Origin: Pseudomonadales bacterium
GTDB lineage: Bacteria > Pseudomonadota > Gammaproteobacteria > Pseudomonadales > Pseudohongiellaceae
Reading direction: 5' to 3'
Assembly: GCA_022822865.1 (NCBI GenBank)
Contig: JAJDYJ010000090.1
Location: 1 to 57,422 of the forward strand
Length of the DNA: 57,422 nt
A model generated the notes under the pieces. That model saw only the letters and a list, made by a program, of their open reading frames with translations. It was not told where the DNA came from and did no database searches. How positions within the stretch are numbered: position 1 is the stretch's first letter; the number at the start of each line of letters is the position of its first letter. Shown here piece after piece: positions 34,109 through 43,353 of this stretch. The position numbers and the translations under genes were made by a program.

Positions 34109-34153
34109 CTCTGAAGTCTGGCGGCAACACCTGCTTCAGAGTATACTTCAGAG
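34109..34153 (+). promoter_or_regulatory. Operator/promoter of the DrmAB-type operon
   Basis: CTCTGAAG (34109-34116) is followed by two copies of its reverse complement, CTTCAGAG, at 34134-34141 and 34146-34153. The last ends 2 bp before the ATG at 34156. Between them AGTATACT is palindromic and contains TATACT (34142-34147), a good -10 hexamer. If used, transcription would begin almost at the start codon, giving a leaderless message that a bound regulator would block. Confidence 0.5.
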
Positions 34154-34155
34154 CT

Positions 34156-35508
34156 ATGAATCTGATCGATTTGTTAAAGCGAACCGAGAGCAAGACGCTT
34201 GAATTCAAGCGTGACCTCTCGTCTCCTAATGGTGTATTGCGTACCATCGTGGCATTCGCCAACACGGCTGGAGGTGTGTTACTTCTCGGCGTGGAGGATA
34301 CCACGCGGAATGTACGTGGAGTTGAGGAGCCGCTAGCGATAGAAGAGCGTCTGGCGAACCTGATCAGCGATAATATACTTCCGCGCCTCATACCGGATAT
34401 TGAGGTATTGCCATGGCGTCGAACCCATGTTTTGGCGATTCAGGTACATCCAAGTTCTGTCAGGCCCCATTATCTCAAAAGCACCGGCCTTGAGGGTGGC
34501 GCCTATGTGCGGGTCGACTCGACTAATCGCCGCGTCGACCGCGAATTGATCGACGAATTACGGCGGTTTGCCCGCGGCGAAACCTTTGACGAGCAGCCGA
34601 TGCCCGAATGCAACTCGGAAGCGATCGACTTCCGAGCTGCTTCCGAGTCGTTTGCAACGGTGCGCAAGCTCAAACGAGCTGACCTCGATACGCTTCGGCT
34701 GACGACAAAACATCAAGGACGCAAAGTCTCGACAGTAGGTGGGATGCTGCTTTTCGGCAATCAACGCCATCGCTATTTTCCAGATGCCTGGGTTCAGGCG
34801 GGCCGTTTTCGGGGAACCGACAAGACTCATATCACCGACACATTGGAAATCAAGAATTTTCCGGTGCGCACCGTGGAAGAGGCCATTGCTTTTGTCCAGA
34901 AGCATTCCCTGCGCGGCATGGAGATCGGCGACGTGCAACGCGAGGAACGCTGGAATCTCCCGCCAGTGGCGGTTCGCGAGGCGATCATCAACGCCATCGT
35001 GCATACCGATTACGCCCAGCACGGCGCGCCCATCCGGATTTCCATTTTCGACAACCGGTTGGAAGTCGAAAACCCCGGCCTGTTGCCTTTTGGCCTGACG
35101 GTGGAGGATCTACTCCAGGGCGTGTCCAAGTTGCGCAATCGAGTCATCGGCCGCGTATTTCATGAACTGGGATTGATAGAACAGTGGGGCAGCGGCATCC
35201 AGCGCATGATTACGGTTTGCCGCGACGCGGGTCTGGCGCCGCCCGTCCTGGAAGAAATCGGCGCCCGTTTTCGTGTGACCATCCACACAACCGGCATCGG
35301 CGCCCCTAACGTCGACAAGACTGACCAAGCCGTTCTGGACGCCTTGGCCGAAGACAACGGACTTTCGACCCGGGAGATTGCAAACGTGATTGGTTTGACA
35401 GCCCGCGCCACCCGCAGCCGCTTGCTCAAACTGGTCGAGCGCGGTCTGGTGCGAGTCATCGGAACCGGCCCACAAGACCCAAGACGACAGTACTTCAGGG
35501 TGGGATAG
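34156..35508 (+). CDS. AlbA_2 (Schlafen-like) / HATPase_c_4 regulator-like protein
   Basis: This encodes 450 residues from ATG 34156. Domain 1 (about 1-140) is AlbA_2: ESKTLEFKRDLSSP, then IVAFANTAGGVLLLGVED, a fold related to Schlafen cores. Domain 2 is an ATP-binding HATPase_c_4 region (PVAVREAIINAIVHTDYAQHGAPIRISIFDNRLEVENPG ending WGSGIQRM, near 270-350). A C-terminal winged helix follows (LSTREIANVIGLTARATRSRLLKLVERGLV). This matches COG2865-type predicted regulators. It is the first gene of the operon, 13 bp from drmA, and may bind the repeats just upstream; an RNA-cleaving role for the Schlafen-like part is possible but unproven. Confidence 0.85.
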   Translation: MNLIDLLKRTESKTLEFKRDLSSPNGVLRTIVAFANTAGGVLLLGVEDTTRNVRGVEEPLAIEERLANLISDNILPRLIPDIEVLPWRRTHVLAIQVHPSSVRPHYLKSTGLEGGAYVRVDSTNRRVDRELIDELRRFARGETFDEQPMPECNSEAIDFRAASESFATVRKLKRADLDTLRLTTKHQGRKVSTVGGMLLFGNQRHRYFPDAWVQAGRFRGTDKTHITDTLEIKNFPVRTVEEAIAFVQKHSLRGMEIGDVQREERWNLPPVAVREAIINAIVHTDYAQHGAPIRISIFDNRLEVENPGLLPFGLTVEDLLQGVSKLRNRVIGRVFHELGLIEQWGSGIQRMITVCRDAGLAPPVLEEIGARFRVTIHTTGIGAPNVDKTDQAVLDALAEDNGLSTREIANVIGLTARATRSRLLKLVERGLVRVIGTGPQDPRRQYFRVG

Positions 35509-35521
35509 AAATAGAAGAAAC

Positions 35522-38500
35522 GTGTTCATTGAACCACGAAAAAAACTGATCGATTGGGTGCGCAAGCAACTGGTCGGACCACCCGAATCAGCGATCGACG
35601 GCCCGGATCTTCGCGGTGTCCTACCCACGGAGCGTTTCCCATGCGGTGCGCTCTACCCCACTTCACCATGGGGCGAAGGCATCGATCCGGCAAGCGAAGA
35701 TAATATCGATGAAGCCGAAGGTGCGACGAAAGTCGCGGGTGAAAACACTGCCGAGCCTGCTACCCTGCGGCGATACATCCCACCGTCATCATTGGGTTTG
35801 TCGTTCTTCATCAAGGGAGACGATATCCAGTTTCAGGTGCTGTGCAGCGCCGCCATGTATGAACCCACGGAGCGCGATGTTCGAGGGCGATTCACAAGCG
35901 AGTGGAATCGCAAGGCGCTGGGTTCCACCCAGGGAAATTCCGAGGATTTCGAGAACGTTTCCTGCCCCGGCAAAGACGGTTACCAGAGTTTTTCCAAGCT
36001 CGAAAATCGCGCTCGCGTGGATATTCTCTGGCGACGCTTTGCCGATGGCTGGATCGTCACGGTCTCGCTTTGCAATGCAACAGTAATTCCTGGAAATCAG
36101 ACAGGCAGGGGTTTCGTCCGGGAGCGTGCCGCAAACACGTTGTTCGAAGCCCGCATCCATTGCGTGATTGACGCTGGTCAGGTCGGTGTGTATCCCCGGA
36201 TTGACCGGAGCCTGCTGGACAAGGAAGAACAGGAAATCGAACTCCAGTACGCCCATCGCCAAATCTACGCCATCGGGCATGGCTGCGCCGCCGACTGGGT
36301 AGTGAAAAACGGCAACGTGGTTGAGTTGCGCTCCGACACAATGCCTGTGGTGGAAGTACCGCAGATGACCGCGGTTACGGCGTCGGGCGGCGACCCGGTG
36401 TTGTCGCTTTCGCGACTGGCCGGAATCGACACGGCATGGGAAACCCTTCTGCCAGAACTGGCCGATTTCGTAGATGGCTATGCAGCCTGGGCGTCAAGTC
36501 AAGCTGCCGATGTTTCGCACTTGCCATCCGACGATCGGGCGGCAGGGAAGCGTATCGTCAAACGCATGGACGTTGCCGCATCGCGTATGCGAGCTGGCCT
36601 GGAACTCCTTGAACAAAACAGGCAAGCAAGACTGGCCTTTGCTTTGGCGAATCTTGCGATGTTGAATCAGATGCGTCAGCAAGACATTCTCAAGGGCAAG
36701 CGCATATCCAACCATAAATATCGCTGGCGTCCGTTCCAGTTAGCCTTCCTCTTGACCACGCTGGAATCCGCGGCGAACGAGGAAAGCAGTTTCCGCGATA
36801 CGGTGGATTTGATCTGGTTTCCGACCGGCGGCGGGAAAACGGAAGCCTACCTTGGGCTGATAGCGTTCTTGATAATGCTTCGGCGGCTCCGTCATCCCGA
36901 CACCGGCGGCGGAACCGCTATCCTGATGCGCTATACCCTGCGCCTGCTAACCCGAGACCAGTTTCTCCGCGCCACTCGGCTGATTTGTGCCTTGGAGTTG
37001 CTCCGCTGTGAGCGAAAAGATCTCGGACCCTCGCGGATCACAATTGGCATGTGGGTGGGAGCAGCGACCAGCCCGAACAGTTTCGATCAGGCCGCATATT
37101 TGGTTGAAGAGGCGCTGGCGAATGGTGAGACGCCGACGCTGGTTTTGGAACATTGTCCCTGGTGCAGCCAGGATTTTCAAGCAGGCCGCAACTACGACAG
37201 CACCGCACAGCGCTTTCATTTTCGTTGTCGGAACACGGACTGCGAATTTGGAAAGTCAAGCGATGGCACGCTGCCCTGCAATGTCGTTGACGAAGCCTTG
37301 TATGACGAGCCTCCAACCATGCTGGTCGCCACCGTGGACAAATTCGCCAGACTTGCCTGGGAAGCGCGTGCGAATTCCTTTTTCGGTGGTACCCGGCATC
37401 GGCCGCCGGAACTCATCGTCCAGGATGAATTGCACCTGATCGCCAGCGAACTGGGCTCGGTGGCCGGATTGTACGAAGCCGCCATCGACACCGTCTTGCA
37501 ACTGCGCGGCGTGTATCCCAAATACATCGCATCCACGGCCACCATTCGCATGGCGGACCAACAGGTGGAACGGCTGTACGGACGGGAAACCGCGGTGTTT
37601 CCGCCGCCTGGATTGAGCCGCGACGATTCTTACTTTTCCCGCACGTTGCCCGTGGAGGAACAGCCGGGTCGAATCTATGTCGGCTATCTGGCGCCCTTGC
37701 GAAATCGCCAGCAAAGTCTTGCGCCATTGGCGGCGGCATTGCTGATGGCGCCACTCGAACTGTTCGGGCGTGACAGCGATAAACGGGAGTTGCTGGATGC
37801 GTGGTGGACACAAGTGGTGTATCACGGCAGCCTCAAGGGGGTTGCGAACAGTCACGCAGCTTTTGCCAGTGAGGTGAGGGATTTCATGCAATTGCTGTTG
37901 GTCAAGGCGAACGAGGAAAGTGATGCCAAGTCGACTCTACCGGAACGAGCGACGCCAAACATTGCACAACTCACCAGTTCGCAGACAGCGGCACAGAATG
38001 GGGAGATTTTTGCCCGCCTGAGCAAGAATCGCGAAGAGGACGGCTGTCTTGATGCGGTGCTGGCCACCAATATGATCTCGGTCGGACTCGATGTGGAGAG
38101 GTTGGCCCTGATGATCGTCAATGGGCAGCCTCTGACTACCGCGGAGTACATACAGGCCAGCAGCCGCGTGGGGCGCGGCGGGGCGCCGGGCATCGTGTTC
38201 GCCAACTATTACCGTGATCAGGCGCGCAGCCTTTCGCACTACGAGAGTTTCCGCCCTTACCATGAAGCCTTCTATCGCTTCGTCGAGCCCACCAGTGTCA
38301 CGCCCTATACTCACCAGGCCCGGTCCCGCGCCCTGCATGCGGCGCTGGTCATCGTGATGCGCCATGCTGTAGCGGACCTGTTGCAAAACCACGCAGCCGG
38401 GAGTTTTGATGCAGGCGATTCGCAAGTCGCCAAAGCCATCGAACAACTCAAACAGCGTTGCAAGCGATCGGCTCCCGACCACGCCGACGAAGTGAACCGC

Positions 38501-38704
38501 CACATCGACAGCCTGATTACAGCCTGGCGGAACGAGGCCGAACGCTGCAGACAGGACAAGAGACAATTGGATTATCGCGTTTTCGGCAAGGACGCCGGAA
38601 AAGACCGATTACTCTACAATCACGATGATTCCATTCACGGCCTTTGGCAGACTTTGCAAAACATGCGTCACGTCGAAATTACCGCCCTGCTCAAGGGGCT
38701 GTGA
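35522..38704 (+). CDS. drmA: DrmA-like DISARM helicase
   Basis: This encodes 1060 residues from GTG 35522. A long N-terminal region (1-400) precedes an SF2 helicase core: Walker A FPTGGGKTE at 433-441, an inserted zinc-binding segment (CPWC at 545-548 with CRNTDC at 569-574), DELH Walker B at 635-638, STATIRMADQQ as motif III, then NMISVGLDVERLALMIVNGQP and QASSRVGRGG as motifs V-VI. This pattern is that of DrmA, the helicase of DISARM phage defence. It is followed 3 bp later by the DrmB-like gene, the invariant partner. Identification rests on motif layout and gene pairing. Confidence 0.82.
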   Translation: MFIEPRKKLIDWVRKQLVGPPESAIDGPDLRGVLPTERFPCGALYPTSPWGEGIDPASEDNIDEAEGATKVAGENTAEPATLRRYIPPSSLGLSFFIKGDDIQFQVLCSAAMYEPTERDVRGRFTSEWNRKALGSTQGNSEDFENVSCPGKDGYQSFSKLENRARVDILWRRFADGWIVTVSLCNATVIPGNQTGRGFVRERAANTLFEARIHCVIDAGQVGVYPRIDRSLLDKEEQEIELQYAHRQIYAIGHGCAADWVVKNGNVVELRSDTMPVVEVPQMTAVTASGGDPVLSLSRLAGIDTAWETLLPELADFVDGYAAWASSQAADVSHLPSDDRAAGKRIVKRMDVAASRMRAGLELLEQNRQARLAFALANLAMLNQMRQQDILKGKRISNHKYRWRPFQLAFLLTTLESAANEESSFRDTVDLIWFPTGGGKTEAYLGLIAFLIMLRRLRHPDTGGGTAILMRYTLRLLTRDQFLRATRLICALELLRCERKDLGPSRITIGMWVGAATSPNSFDQAAYLVEEALANGETPTLVLEHCPWCSQDFQAGRNYDSTAQRFHFRCRNTDCEFGKSSDGTLPCNVVDEALYDEPPTMLVATVDKFARLAWEARANSFFGGTRHRPPELIVQDELHLIASELGSVAGLYEAAIDTVLQLRGVYPKYIASTATIRMADQQVERLYGRETAVFPPPGLSRDDSYFSRTLPVEEQPGRIYVGYLAPLRNRQQSLAPLAAALLMAPLELFGRDSDKRELLDAWWTQVVYHGSLKGVANSHAAFASEVRDFMQLLLVKANEESDAKSTLPERATPNIAQLTSSQTAAQNGEIFARLSKNREEDGCLDAVLATNMISVGLDVERLALMIVNGQPLTTAEYIQASSRVGRGGAPGIVFANYYRDQARSLSHYESFRPYHEAFYRFVEPTSVTPYTHQARSRALHAALVIVMRHAVADLLQNHAAGSFDAGDSQVAKAIEQLKQRCKRSAPDHADEVNRHIDSLITAWRNEAERCRQDKRQLDYRVFGKDAGKDRLLYNHDDSIHGLWQTLQNMRHVEITALLKGL

Positions 38705-38707
38705 TCC

Positions 38708-40531
38708 ATGCCCCGGGAATTGATACCGGTTCAGCGGTCACACCTGCTCGGCCATAGCGGCGTCGGCGCAATCGTGCGCGGCCCTGGTGGACTATTCGTC
38801 ATTCAGGACACCCGGCAATGGACCGGTCGCCAGGGTGATTCCGCCAGCGAACTCGTTCCTTATGTTGAGCGCGTGCGCGCCGCGCTGGGAATCGAGGAGC
38901 AACTGCGCGAACCGCCGGTGGCGAAAGTCCTCGATAAAGGGCGAGTTGAGGGTGTCTGTATCCCGGCGCTGCGATTTCCTTCCTGGATGCGCTGCCCGGC
39001 CTGCTGTGCCATGTATCGCTGGCCGTGGCGCGATGAACAGTCCAAGGACCCACCCCGGTGCAGCCGTCAGGGTTGCAAGAGACGGCCGAAGCTCGAACAA
39101 GTGCCCTGGGTGCTGGCGCATCCAGAGGGCTACCTCGCCGATGTGCCATGGCATTTTCTCGCGCACCGGTATACGAGAAGTCCCAAACAGCGCCATTGCA
39201 AGGTTTTTGATCAATTACGCTTGATCGAACGAGGCTACGAGGAACGCATATTGCGCTGCGACGCCTGCGGCGTTTCATCCCGGTTTGGCGGCGATGAAAG
39301 GTTGGTTTTCGGCGAAGGCCAGATGCAACCCTGGACGAAGGGCGATCTGGTGGCGGCCCGTCAACTCGAGTCGGGGGACGAAAATGACATGGCACAAGTG
39401 CTGGCGATCAACGACACCCGGGTGTATGCGCCGGTTGTTGAATCCGCTCTGGTGATTCCGCCGGAATCCCGGATGCGCAAGGGAACCGAGGTGGATCTCC
39501 TGTACCGCCGGTCTGCCGATCGCCGTCGTATCGATCAGGCGCAAACTCGATTGCAAAAGGAGAGCGCCATAAAATCGCTGGCGACGAACTATCGCAGTAC
39601 TCCCGAAAAAATCAAGCAGGCATTGGCCGACCTCGAACGCGGCTATCCCTTGTACGGCGAGAACCTCACGTCGGGTCAATTGCGGGAGAGCGAATACAAG
39701 GCGTTCCTTGAGATACTGCCCGATCAGCGCGAAGACGAAGACTTCGTGACTCATGACCGAAGTGACGATTGGCATGCATTGGAACGGTGGTCCGGTCTTG
39801 ACGCTGGCAAGCGAAAAATCGTCCGCGGCGTTCGAAATCTCGTCCGGGTAGATCGCCTGAAGGCGGTAAGGGTTTTCAGGGGATTCAAACGTCTGAACGG
39901 GACAAAAACCGTGCCGCCGGATATCGTGGGCAGGTCCGATTGGCTGCCGGCCATCGAGTTGTACGGAGAAGGGATTTTCCTCACCCTGGATGAAGATCGA
40001 CTCAAGGTCTGGGAGCAAGAAGATGCGGTTGCTTCGCGGCTGGCGCCTCTACTTCCCCGATTCGCCGAATCCGGTCGAGACTCCCCCAATCCACTTACAG
40101 CGCGGTTCATGCTGTTGCATACCCTGTCGCACCTGTTGATGCGCCAGATCGAATCCGAAGGCGGTTATCCTGCGGCCTCCCTGATCGAGCGCATTTATTG
40201 CGCCACCGCGCCGGAGCCATTGGCCGGCATCCTTATCCATGTTGCCGTTCCGGACATTGCCGGTTCATTGGGCGGCTTGGCGGAACTGAGCGAGCCCCGG
40301 CGTTTTCTCGGCATGCTCGTTCGGGCGCTGGAGCGCTCGCGCTGGTGTTCGCTCGACCCGGTTTGCAGCGAGCATGAAGGCCAAGGTCCGGCACTGCTGA
40401 ATCGCGCGGCCTGCCATGCCTGCGCACTGGTGCCCGAGCCAGCCTGCGAATATGGCAATACCCTGCTGGACCGGGGCTTTGTCAAAGGCGATGCCGCCAA
40501 CGGGCTGCCCGCATTCTTCGGGATGGAATGA
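38708..40531 (+). CDS. drmB: DrmB-like DUF1998 protein
   Basis: This encodes 607 residues. It opens with RSHLLGHSGVGAIVRGPGG, as DrmB proteins do, and has two internal Cys pairs (CPACCAMY near 98 and CDACGV near 182). It ends in the DUF1998 region: LLHTLSHLLMRQIESEGGY, AGILIHVAVPDIAGSLGGLAEL and a Cys-rich C-terminus (CSLDPVCSEHE, CHACALVPEPACEYGN). In DISARM, DrmB pairs with DrmA for DNA surveillance. The stop overlaps the next gene's ATG by 4 bp (ATGA). Confidence 0.82.
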   Translation: MPRELIPVQRSHLLGHSGVGAIVRGPGGLFVIQDTRQWTGRQGDSASELVPYVERVRAALGIEEQLREPPVAKVLDKGRVEGVCIPALRFPSWMRCPACCAMYRWPWRDEQSKDPPRCSRQGCKRRPKLEQVPWVLAHPEGYLADVPWHFLAHRYTRSPKQRHCKVFDQLRLIERGYEERILRCDACGVSSRFGGDERLVFGEGQMQPWTKGDLVAARQLESGDENDMAQVLAINDTRVYAPVVESALVIPPESRMRKGTEVDLLYRRSADRRRIDQAQTRLQKESAIKSLATNYRSTPEKIKQALADLERGYPLYGENLTSGQLRESEYKAFLEILPDQREDEDFVTHDRSDDWHALERWSGLDAGKRKIVRGVRNLVRVDRLKAVRVFRGFKRLNGTKTVPPDIVGRSDWLPAIELYGEGIFLTLDEDRLKVWEQEDAVASRLAPLLPRFAESGRDSPNPLTARFMLLHTLSHLLMRQIESEGGYPAASLIERIYCATAPEPLAGILIHVAVPDIAGSLGGLAELSEPRRFLGMLVRALERSRWCSLDPVCSEHEGQGPALLNRAACHACALVPEPACEYGNTLLDRGFVKGDAANGLPAFFGME

Positions 40532-41721
40532 ACATGCCAGTTGACCGAACGCGCCGCTTCCACCTCCCCGGCATCCACGAACTGAACAAGGATCAGGATG
40601 AGGCGCTGGCCCTGCCCCTGGAAGGGCAGCACCTTATCGTTGGCGGCCCCGGTACCGGGAAGTCGGTGGTGGCGCTCCTGCGTTCCCGACGCCTCGCCGA
40701 AAACGCCAGGGACTACCGAACCCTCGTATACAACCACTTGTTGGATCATTCAAACCGACATCTGTTCGGCGGCGATCAAGAACTTTCCGCCAGGACTTGG
40801 GAGTCCTGGTTTCGAGGCATATACAAGCACTTTTTCAAAGAATCCGTCCCAACACATGATGCGGAAAATCCCAACGGTTATCGCCCCATCGATTGGGATG
40901 CGGTGGAACGCAAGATTCAATCTCTGGAAAACATCGCGGATCAAGGCAAGAGATTTCTGGTTATCGACGAGGGGCAGGATATGCCCCCGGCGTTTTATAG
41001 ATCATTGATCCAACTTCACTTTGAGAATTTTTATGTGGCGGCCGACCAGAACCAGCAGATTCACCCGGACAAGTGCAGTTCACGCCAGGACATCGAAAAC
41101 ACCCTCGCGATCGAACCGGGCGACACATTGGAATTGAAGACCAACTATCGCAATACGCGTCCAATCGCGCTGCTCGCCCGGCATTTCTATCCAGCCGATC
41201 CCGCCAGTCCAAGACCGGACTTGCCCAGTTCCAATCCCGACGCCAGGGTGCCGGAGTTATGGGCTTATGGCGAAGCCAATACGCCAACTCTGGATGCGAT
41301 TGCGGACAGTATCCTCAGATTATGCGACCGCAACCCGCGCAAACTGATTGGGATCCTTGCTCCGGACAACAAGGTGCGGGAGAAATTCCATGGAGCTTTG
41401 CTTCGCGCCAACCCAAAACTCGACAATAGTAAACCACCGATCCAGACCTATTTCTCAGGCCATCCGGAAAAACCGGAATTCAGTCAGGGCGGACTCATAG
41501 TCATAAACGCCCAGTCCTGCAAGGGGCTGGAGTTTGATACCGTCATCTTGGCCGACATTGATCAGCACCAACCCAAACGCAACGTCCACACGCTCAAGTC
41601 AAGATTTTACGTAATGGTGGCGAGGGCGCGGGAACAGGCAATTCTGCTCCGCACCGGCAATACATGTCCGGAAGTAGACGGATTACTGCCCACCGATCCA
41701 GCCATACTCGTCAGGAAGTAG
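40528..41721 (+). CDS. UvrD-like SF1 helicase/ATPase
   Basis: This encodes 397 residues. Walker A GGPGTGKS is at 39-46, DEGQDM as Walker B near 149, AADQNQQIHP as motif III, LKTNYRNTRPIALLAR as motif IV, and QSCKGLEFDTVILADID plus FYVMVARAREQAILL as motifs V-VI. It is a compact UvrD/DUF2075-type helicase without a visible nuclease domain. It is translationally coupled to DrmB and so belongs to the system. Known DISARM types carry SNF2-like DrmD or DrmE at the accessory position instead, so this gene is unusual there. Confidence 0.85.
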   Translation: MNMPVDRTRRFHLPGIHELNKDQDEALALPLEGQHLIVGGPGTGKSVVALLRSRRLAENARDYRTLVYNHLLDHSNRHLFGGDQELSARTWESWFRGIYKHFFKESVPTHDAENPNGYRPIDWDAVERKIQSLENIADQGKRFLVIDEGQDMPPAFYRSLIQLHFENFYVAADQNQQIHPDKCSSRQDIENTLAIEPGDTLELKTNYRNTRPIALLARHFYPADPASPRPDLPSSNPDARVPELWAYGEANTPTLDAIADSILRLCDRNPRKLIGILAPDNKVREKFHGALLRANPKLDNSKPPIQTYFSGHPEKPEFSQGGLIVINAQSCKGLEFDTVILADIDQHQPKRNVHTLKSRFYVMVARAREQAILLRTGNTCPEVDGLLPTDPAILVRK

Positions 41722-41724
41722 GCC

Positions 41725-43353
41725 ATGACTACGAAACCCGGTGCCCAGAAGAAGCCGCGAAGCCGACCAATACCCAAGCGTTTGTGGCACCTGGTAACCA
41801 ATCAGCAAAACATGCTATTCATGTTGGCTGCCGGAATGGTGATGAGCCCGTTGGGATTTCGCGGCAAGCATTATTCCGATTCCTTGAGCGATTTTCCAGG
41901 ATGGATACCCCTGTTTCGAAACACGGACAGGATTCCCGCCGCGGCCCTCAGTCATGCCACGAGTGAACGCAAACATCTTCTGCCCTGTATCGCGTCTTTT
42001 GATTTGAGCGGTCTGTCCAGCCCTGTTCGAAGGCTGTTGCGTGATGGCGGCACGCGGGATGTTCCCGCGCCGGCGGCGAGAAAAGGCAGAAACGACATCG
42101 CGACGCTGGTCCGGGCGCCGTTGCCCCTGATGCTGCTTTCCAGCATCAACTTTCGCTCCATCGAAGACAAGCAGGCATTTGAAAGCAACGCCAGGGACGT
42201 TTTCAATGTTGATCTGTCCCGCCATCGTATCGAGGTCGTCGAGTCGCTTTTTTCAACGAACCTGGATGCGGAAACTTGGCCACCGGCGAAGCTGCAGGGC
42301 GGATTGTTTGGGGCAGACGCCGACAACCCACCCGTACGGGGACAAGCCCTTGGCGGCGTGATTGCGATGCTTTACCACATGGCGAATCGAAGCGCTCTAG
42401 GGCTTGCGGCCTTTCGCTTGGCGGCGGGAGCCGCGAGCGAAAGGGATAGCGACCTGGTCCACAGCGACCCCATGCTGGCCGAGCTTCCCAATTGGCTGGA
42501 CGGTGGTGGAACAAACCCGCAAGCGGATGTCCGGGCGCGACTGTTTTGGGGTGTGATCCAATCTTTGGTAACCGAACAGACGAAGGAACGCCCGCAAACT
42601 CCGGTCGATGCGGCGCTGACGTATCTGGACAGTCAGCTTGACCAGTTGCGGGAAATGGAATTCCGAACGCGTCTTGAACGCTTGATTGAGGATATGCGGA
42701 GTTGTCTGGGACTTGGCGGCGGAACAATCACCGAGCTACTCGAACGCCATAAGGGTTCGCTATCCCGACCCTTGCTGTTGTTCTGCTTGCGCGAGAGTTG
42801 TATCGATTTGCTTGAGTTTTCCCATCCGTCGTTGAGTGATGTCGAGTTCCTTCTTGCTGGCATTCTGTTCGGCGCACGCGATAGCTGGCTGCAACTTCCA
42901 CGCGAACTGCGCATTCCGGAATTGGCCGCATTTACGGAATATCACATGGCCAAGGTCGAACACAGGGCATGGGGTGACGGTTTTGCCTTGGCGGAACCCC
43001 GGCGTCCCATCCCTTTGCGCGAACTGTTTGTGTCACCGACCGGCGAGTGGAGCGGTGCGCAAGAGGAAATAGCCTTGGAAATGGCGCGCGGCTGCGGTTG
43101 GAACGAATGCATCCAGACGCGAATCACGCTTGCGGAAGGCGACTATCCGGCAACTTTCGAACGAAACGATTTACAAGTCATTTTGCCTGGAAGAGTATCT
43201 ATTGCCGAAATATTGGATAAGGCCCGGTTTCTTCACCGTTTGGGACAATGGCCACTCGTAACCCCCGAGATCGAATCGGGAGTGCGCAAGAAACTTGCAA
43301 GTGCGCAGGAAGTCGGAGAAAAAGCACAAGAAAACGGTTCGTCATGCGGATGA
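41725..43353 (+). CDS. Unrecognised 542-residue protein of the DrmAB-type operon
   Basis: I do not recognise a family. The N-terminus has a basic stretch, then LWHLVTNQQNMLFMLAAGMVMSPLGFRGKHYSD. The middle has APLPLMLLSSINFRSIEDKQAF and a leucine-rich helical section (QLDQLREMEFRTRLERLIEDMRSCLGLG, ITELLERHKGSLSRPLLLFCLRESCIDLLEF). Its C-terminal third includes LQLPRELRIPELAAFTEYHMAKVEHRAWGDGF. No transmembrane segment, Walker or nuclease motif is evident. It starts 3 bp after the helicase gene and overlaps the next gene, so it is an integral operon member, perhaps a structural or target-recognition subunit. Confidence 0.8.
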   Translation: MTTKPGAQKKPRSRPIPKRLWHLVTNQQNMLFMLAAGMVMSPLGFRGKHYSDSLSDFPGWIPLFRNTDRIPAAALSHATSERKHLLPCIASFDLSGLSSPVRRLLRDGGTRDVPAPAARKGRNDIATLVRAPLPLMLLSSINFRSIEDKQAFESNARDVFNVDLSRHRIEVVESLFSTNLDAETWPPAKLQGGLFGADADNPPVRGQALGGVIAMLYHMANRSALGLAAFRLAAGAASERDSDLVHSDPMLAELPNWLDGGGTNPQADVRARLFWGVIQSLVTEQTKERPQTPVDAALTYLDSQLDQLREMEFRTRLERLIEDMRSCLGLGGGTITELLERHKGSLSRPLLLFCLRESCIDLLEFSHPSLSDVEFLLAGILFGARDSWLQLPRELRIPELAAFTEYHMAKVEHRAWGDGFALAEPRRPIPLRELFVSPTGEWSGAQEEIALEMARGCGWNECIQTRITLAEGDYPATFERNDLQVILPGRVSIAEILDKARFLHRLGQWPLVTPEIESGVRKKLASAQEVGEKAQENGSSCG

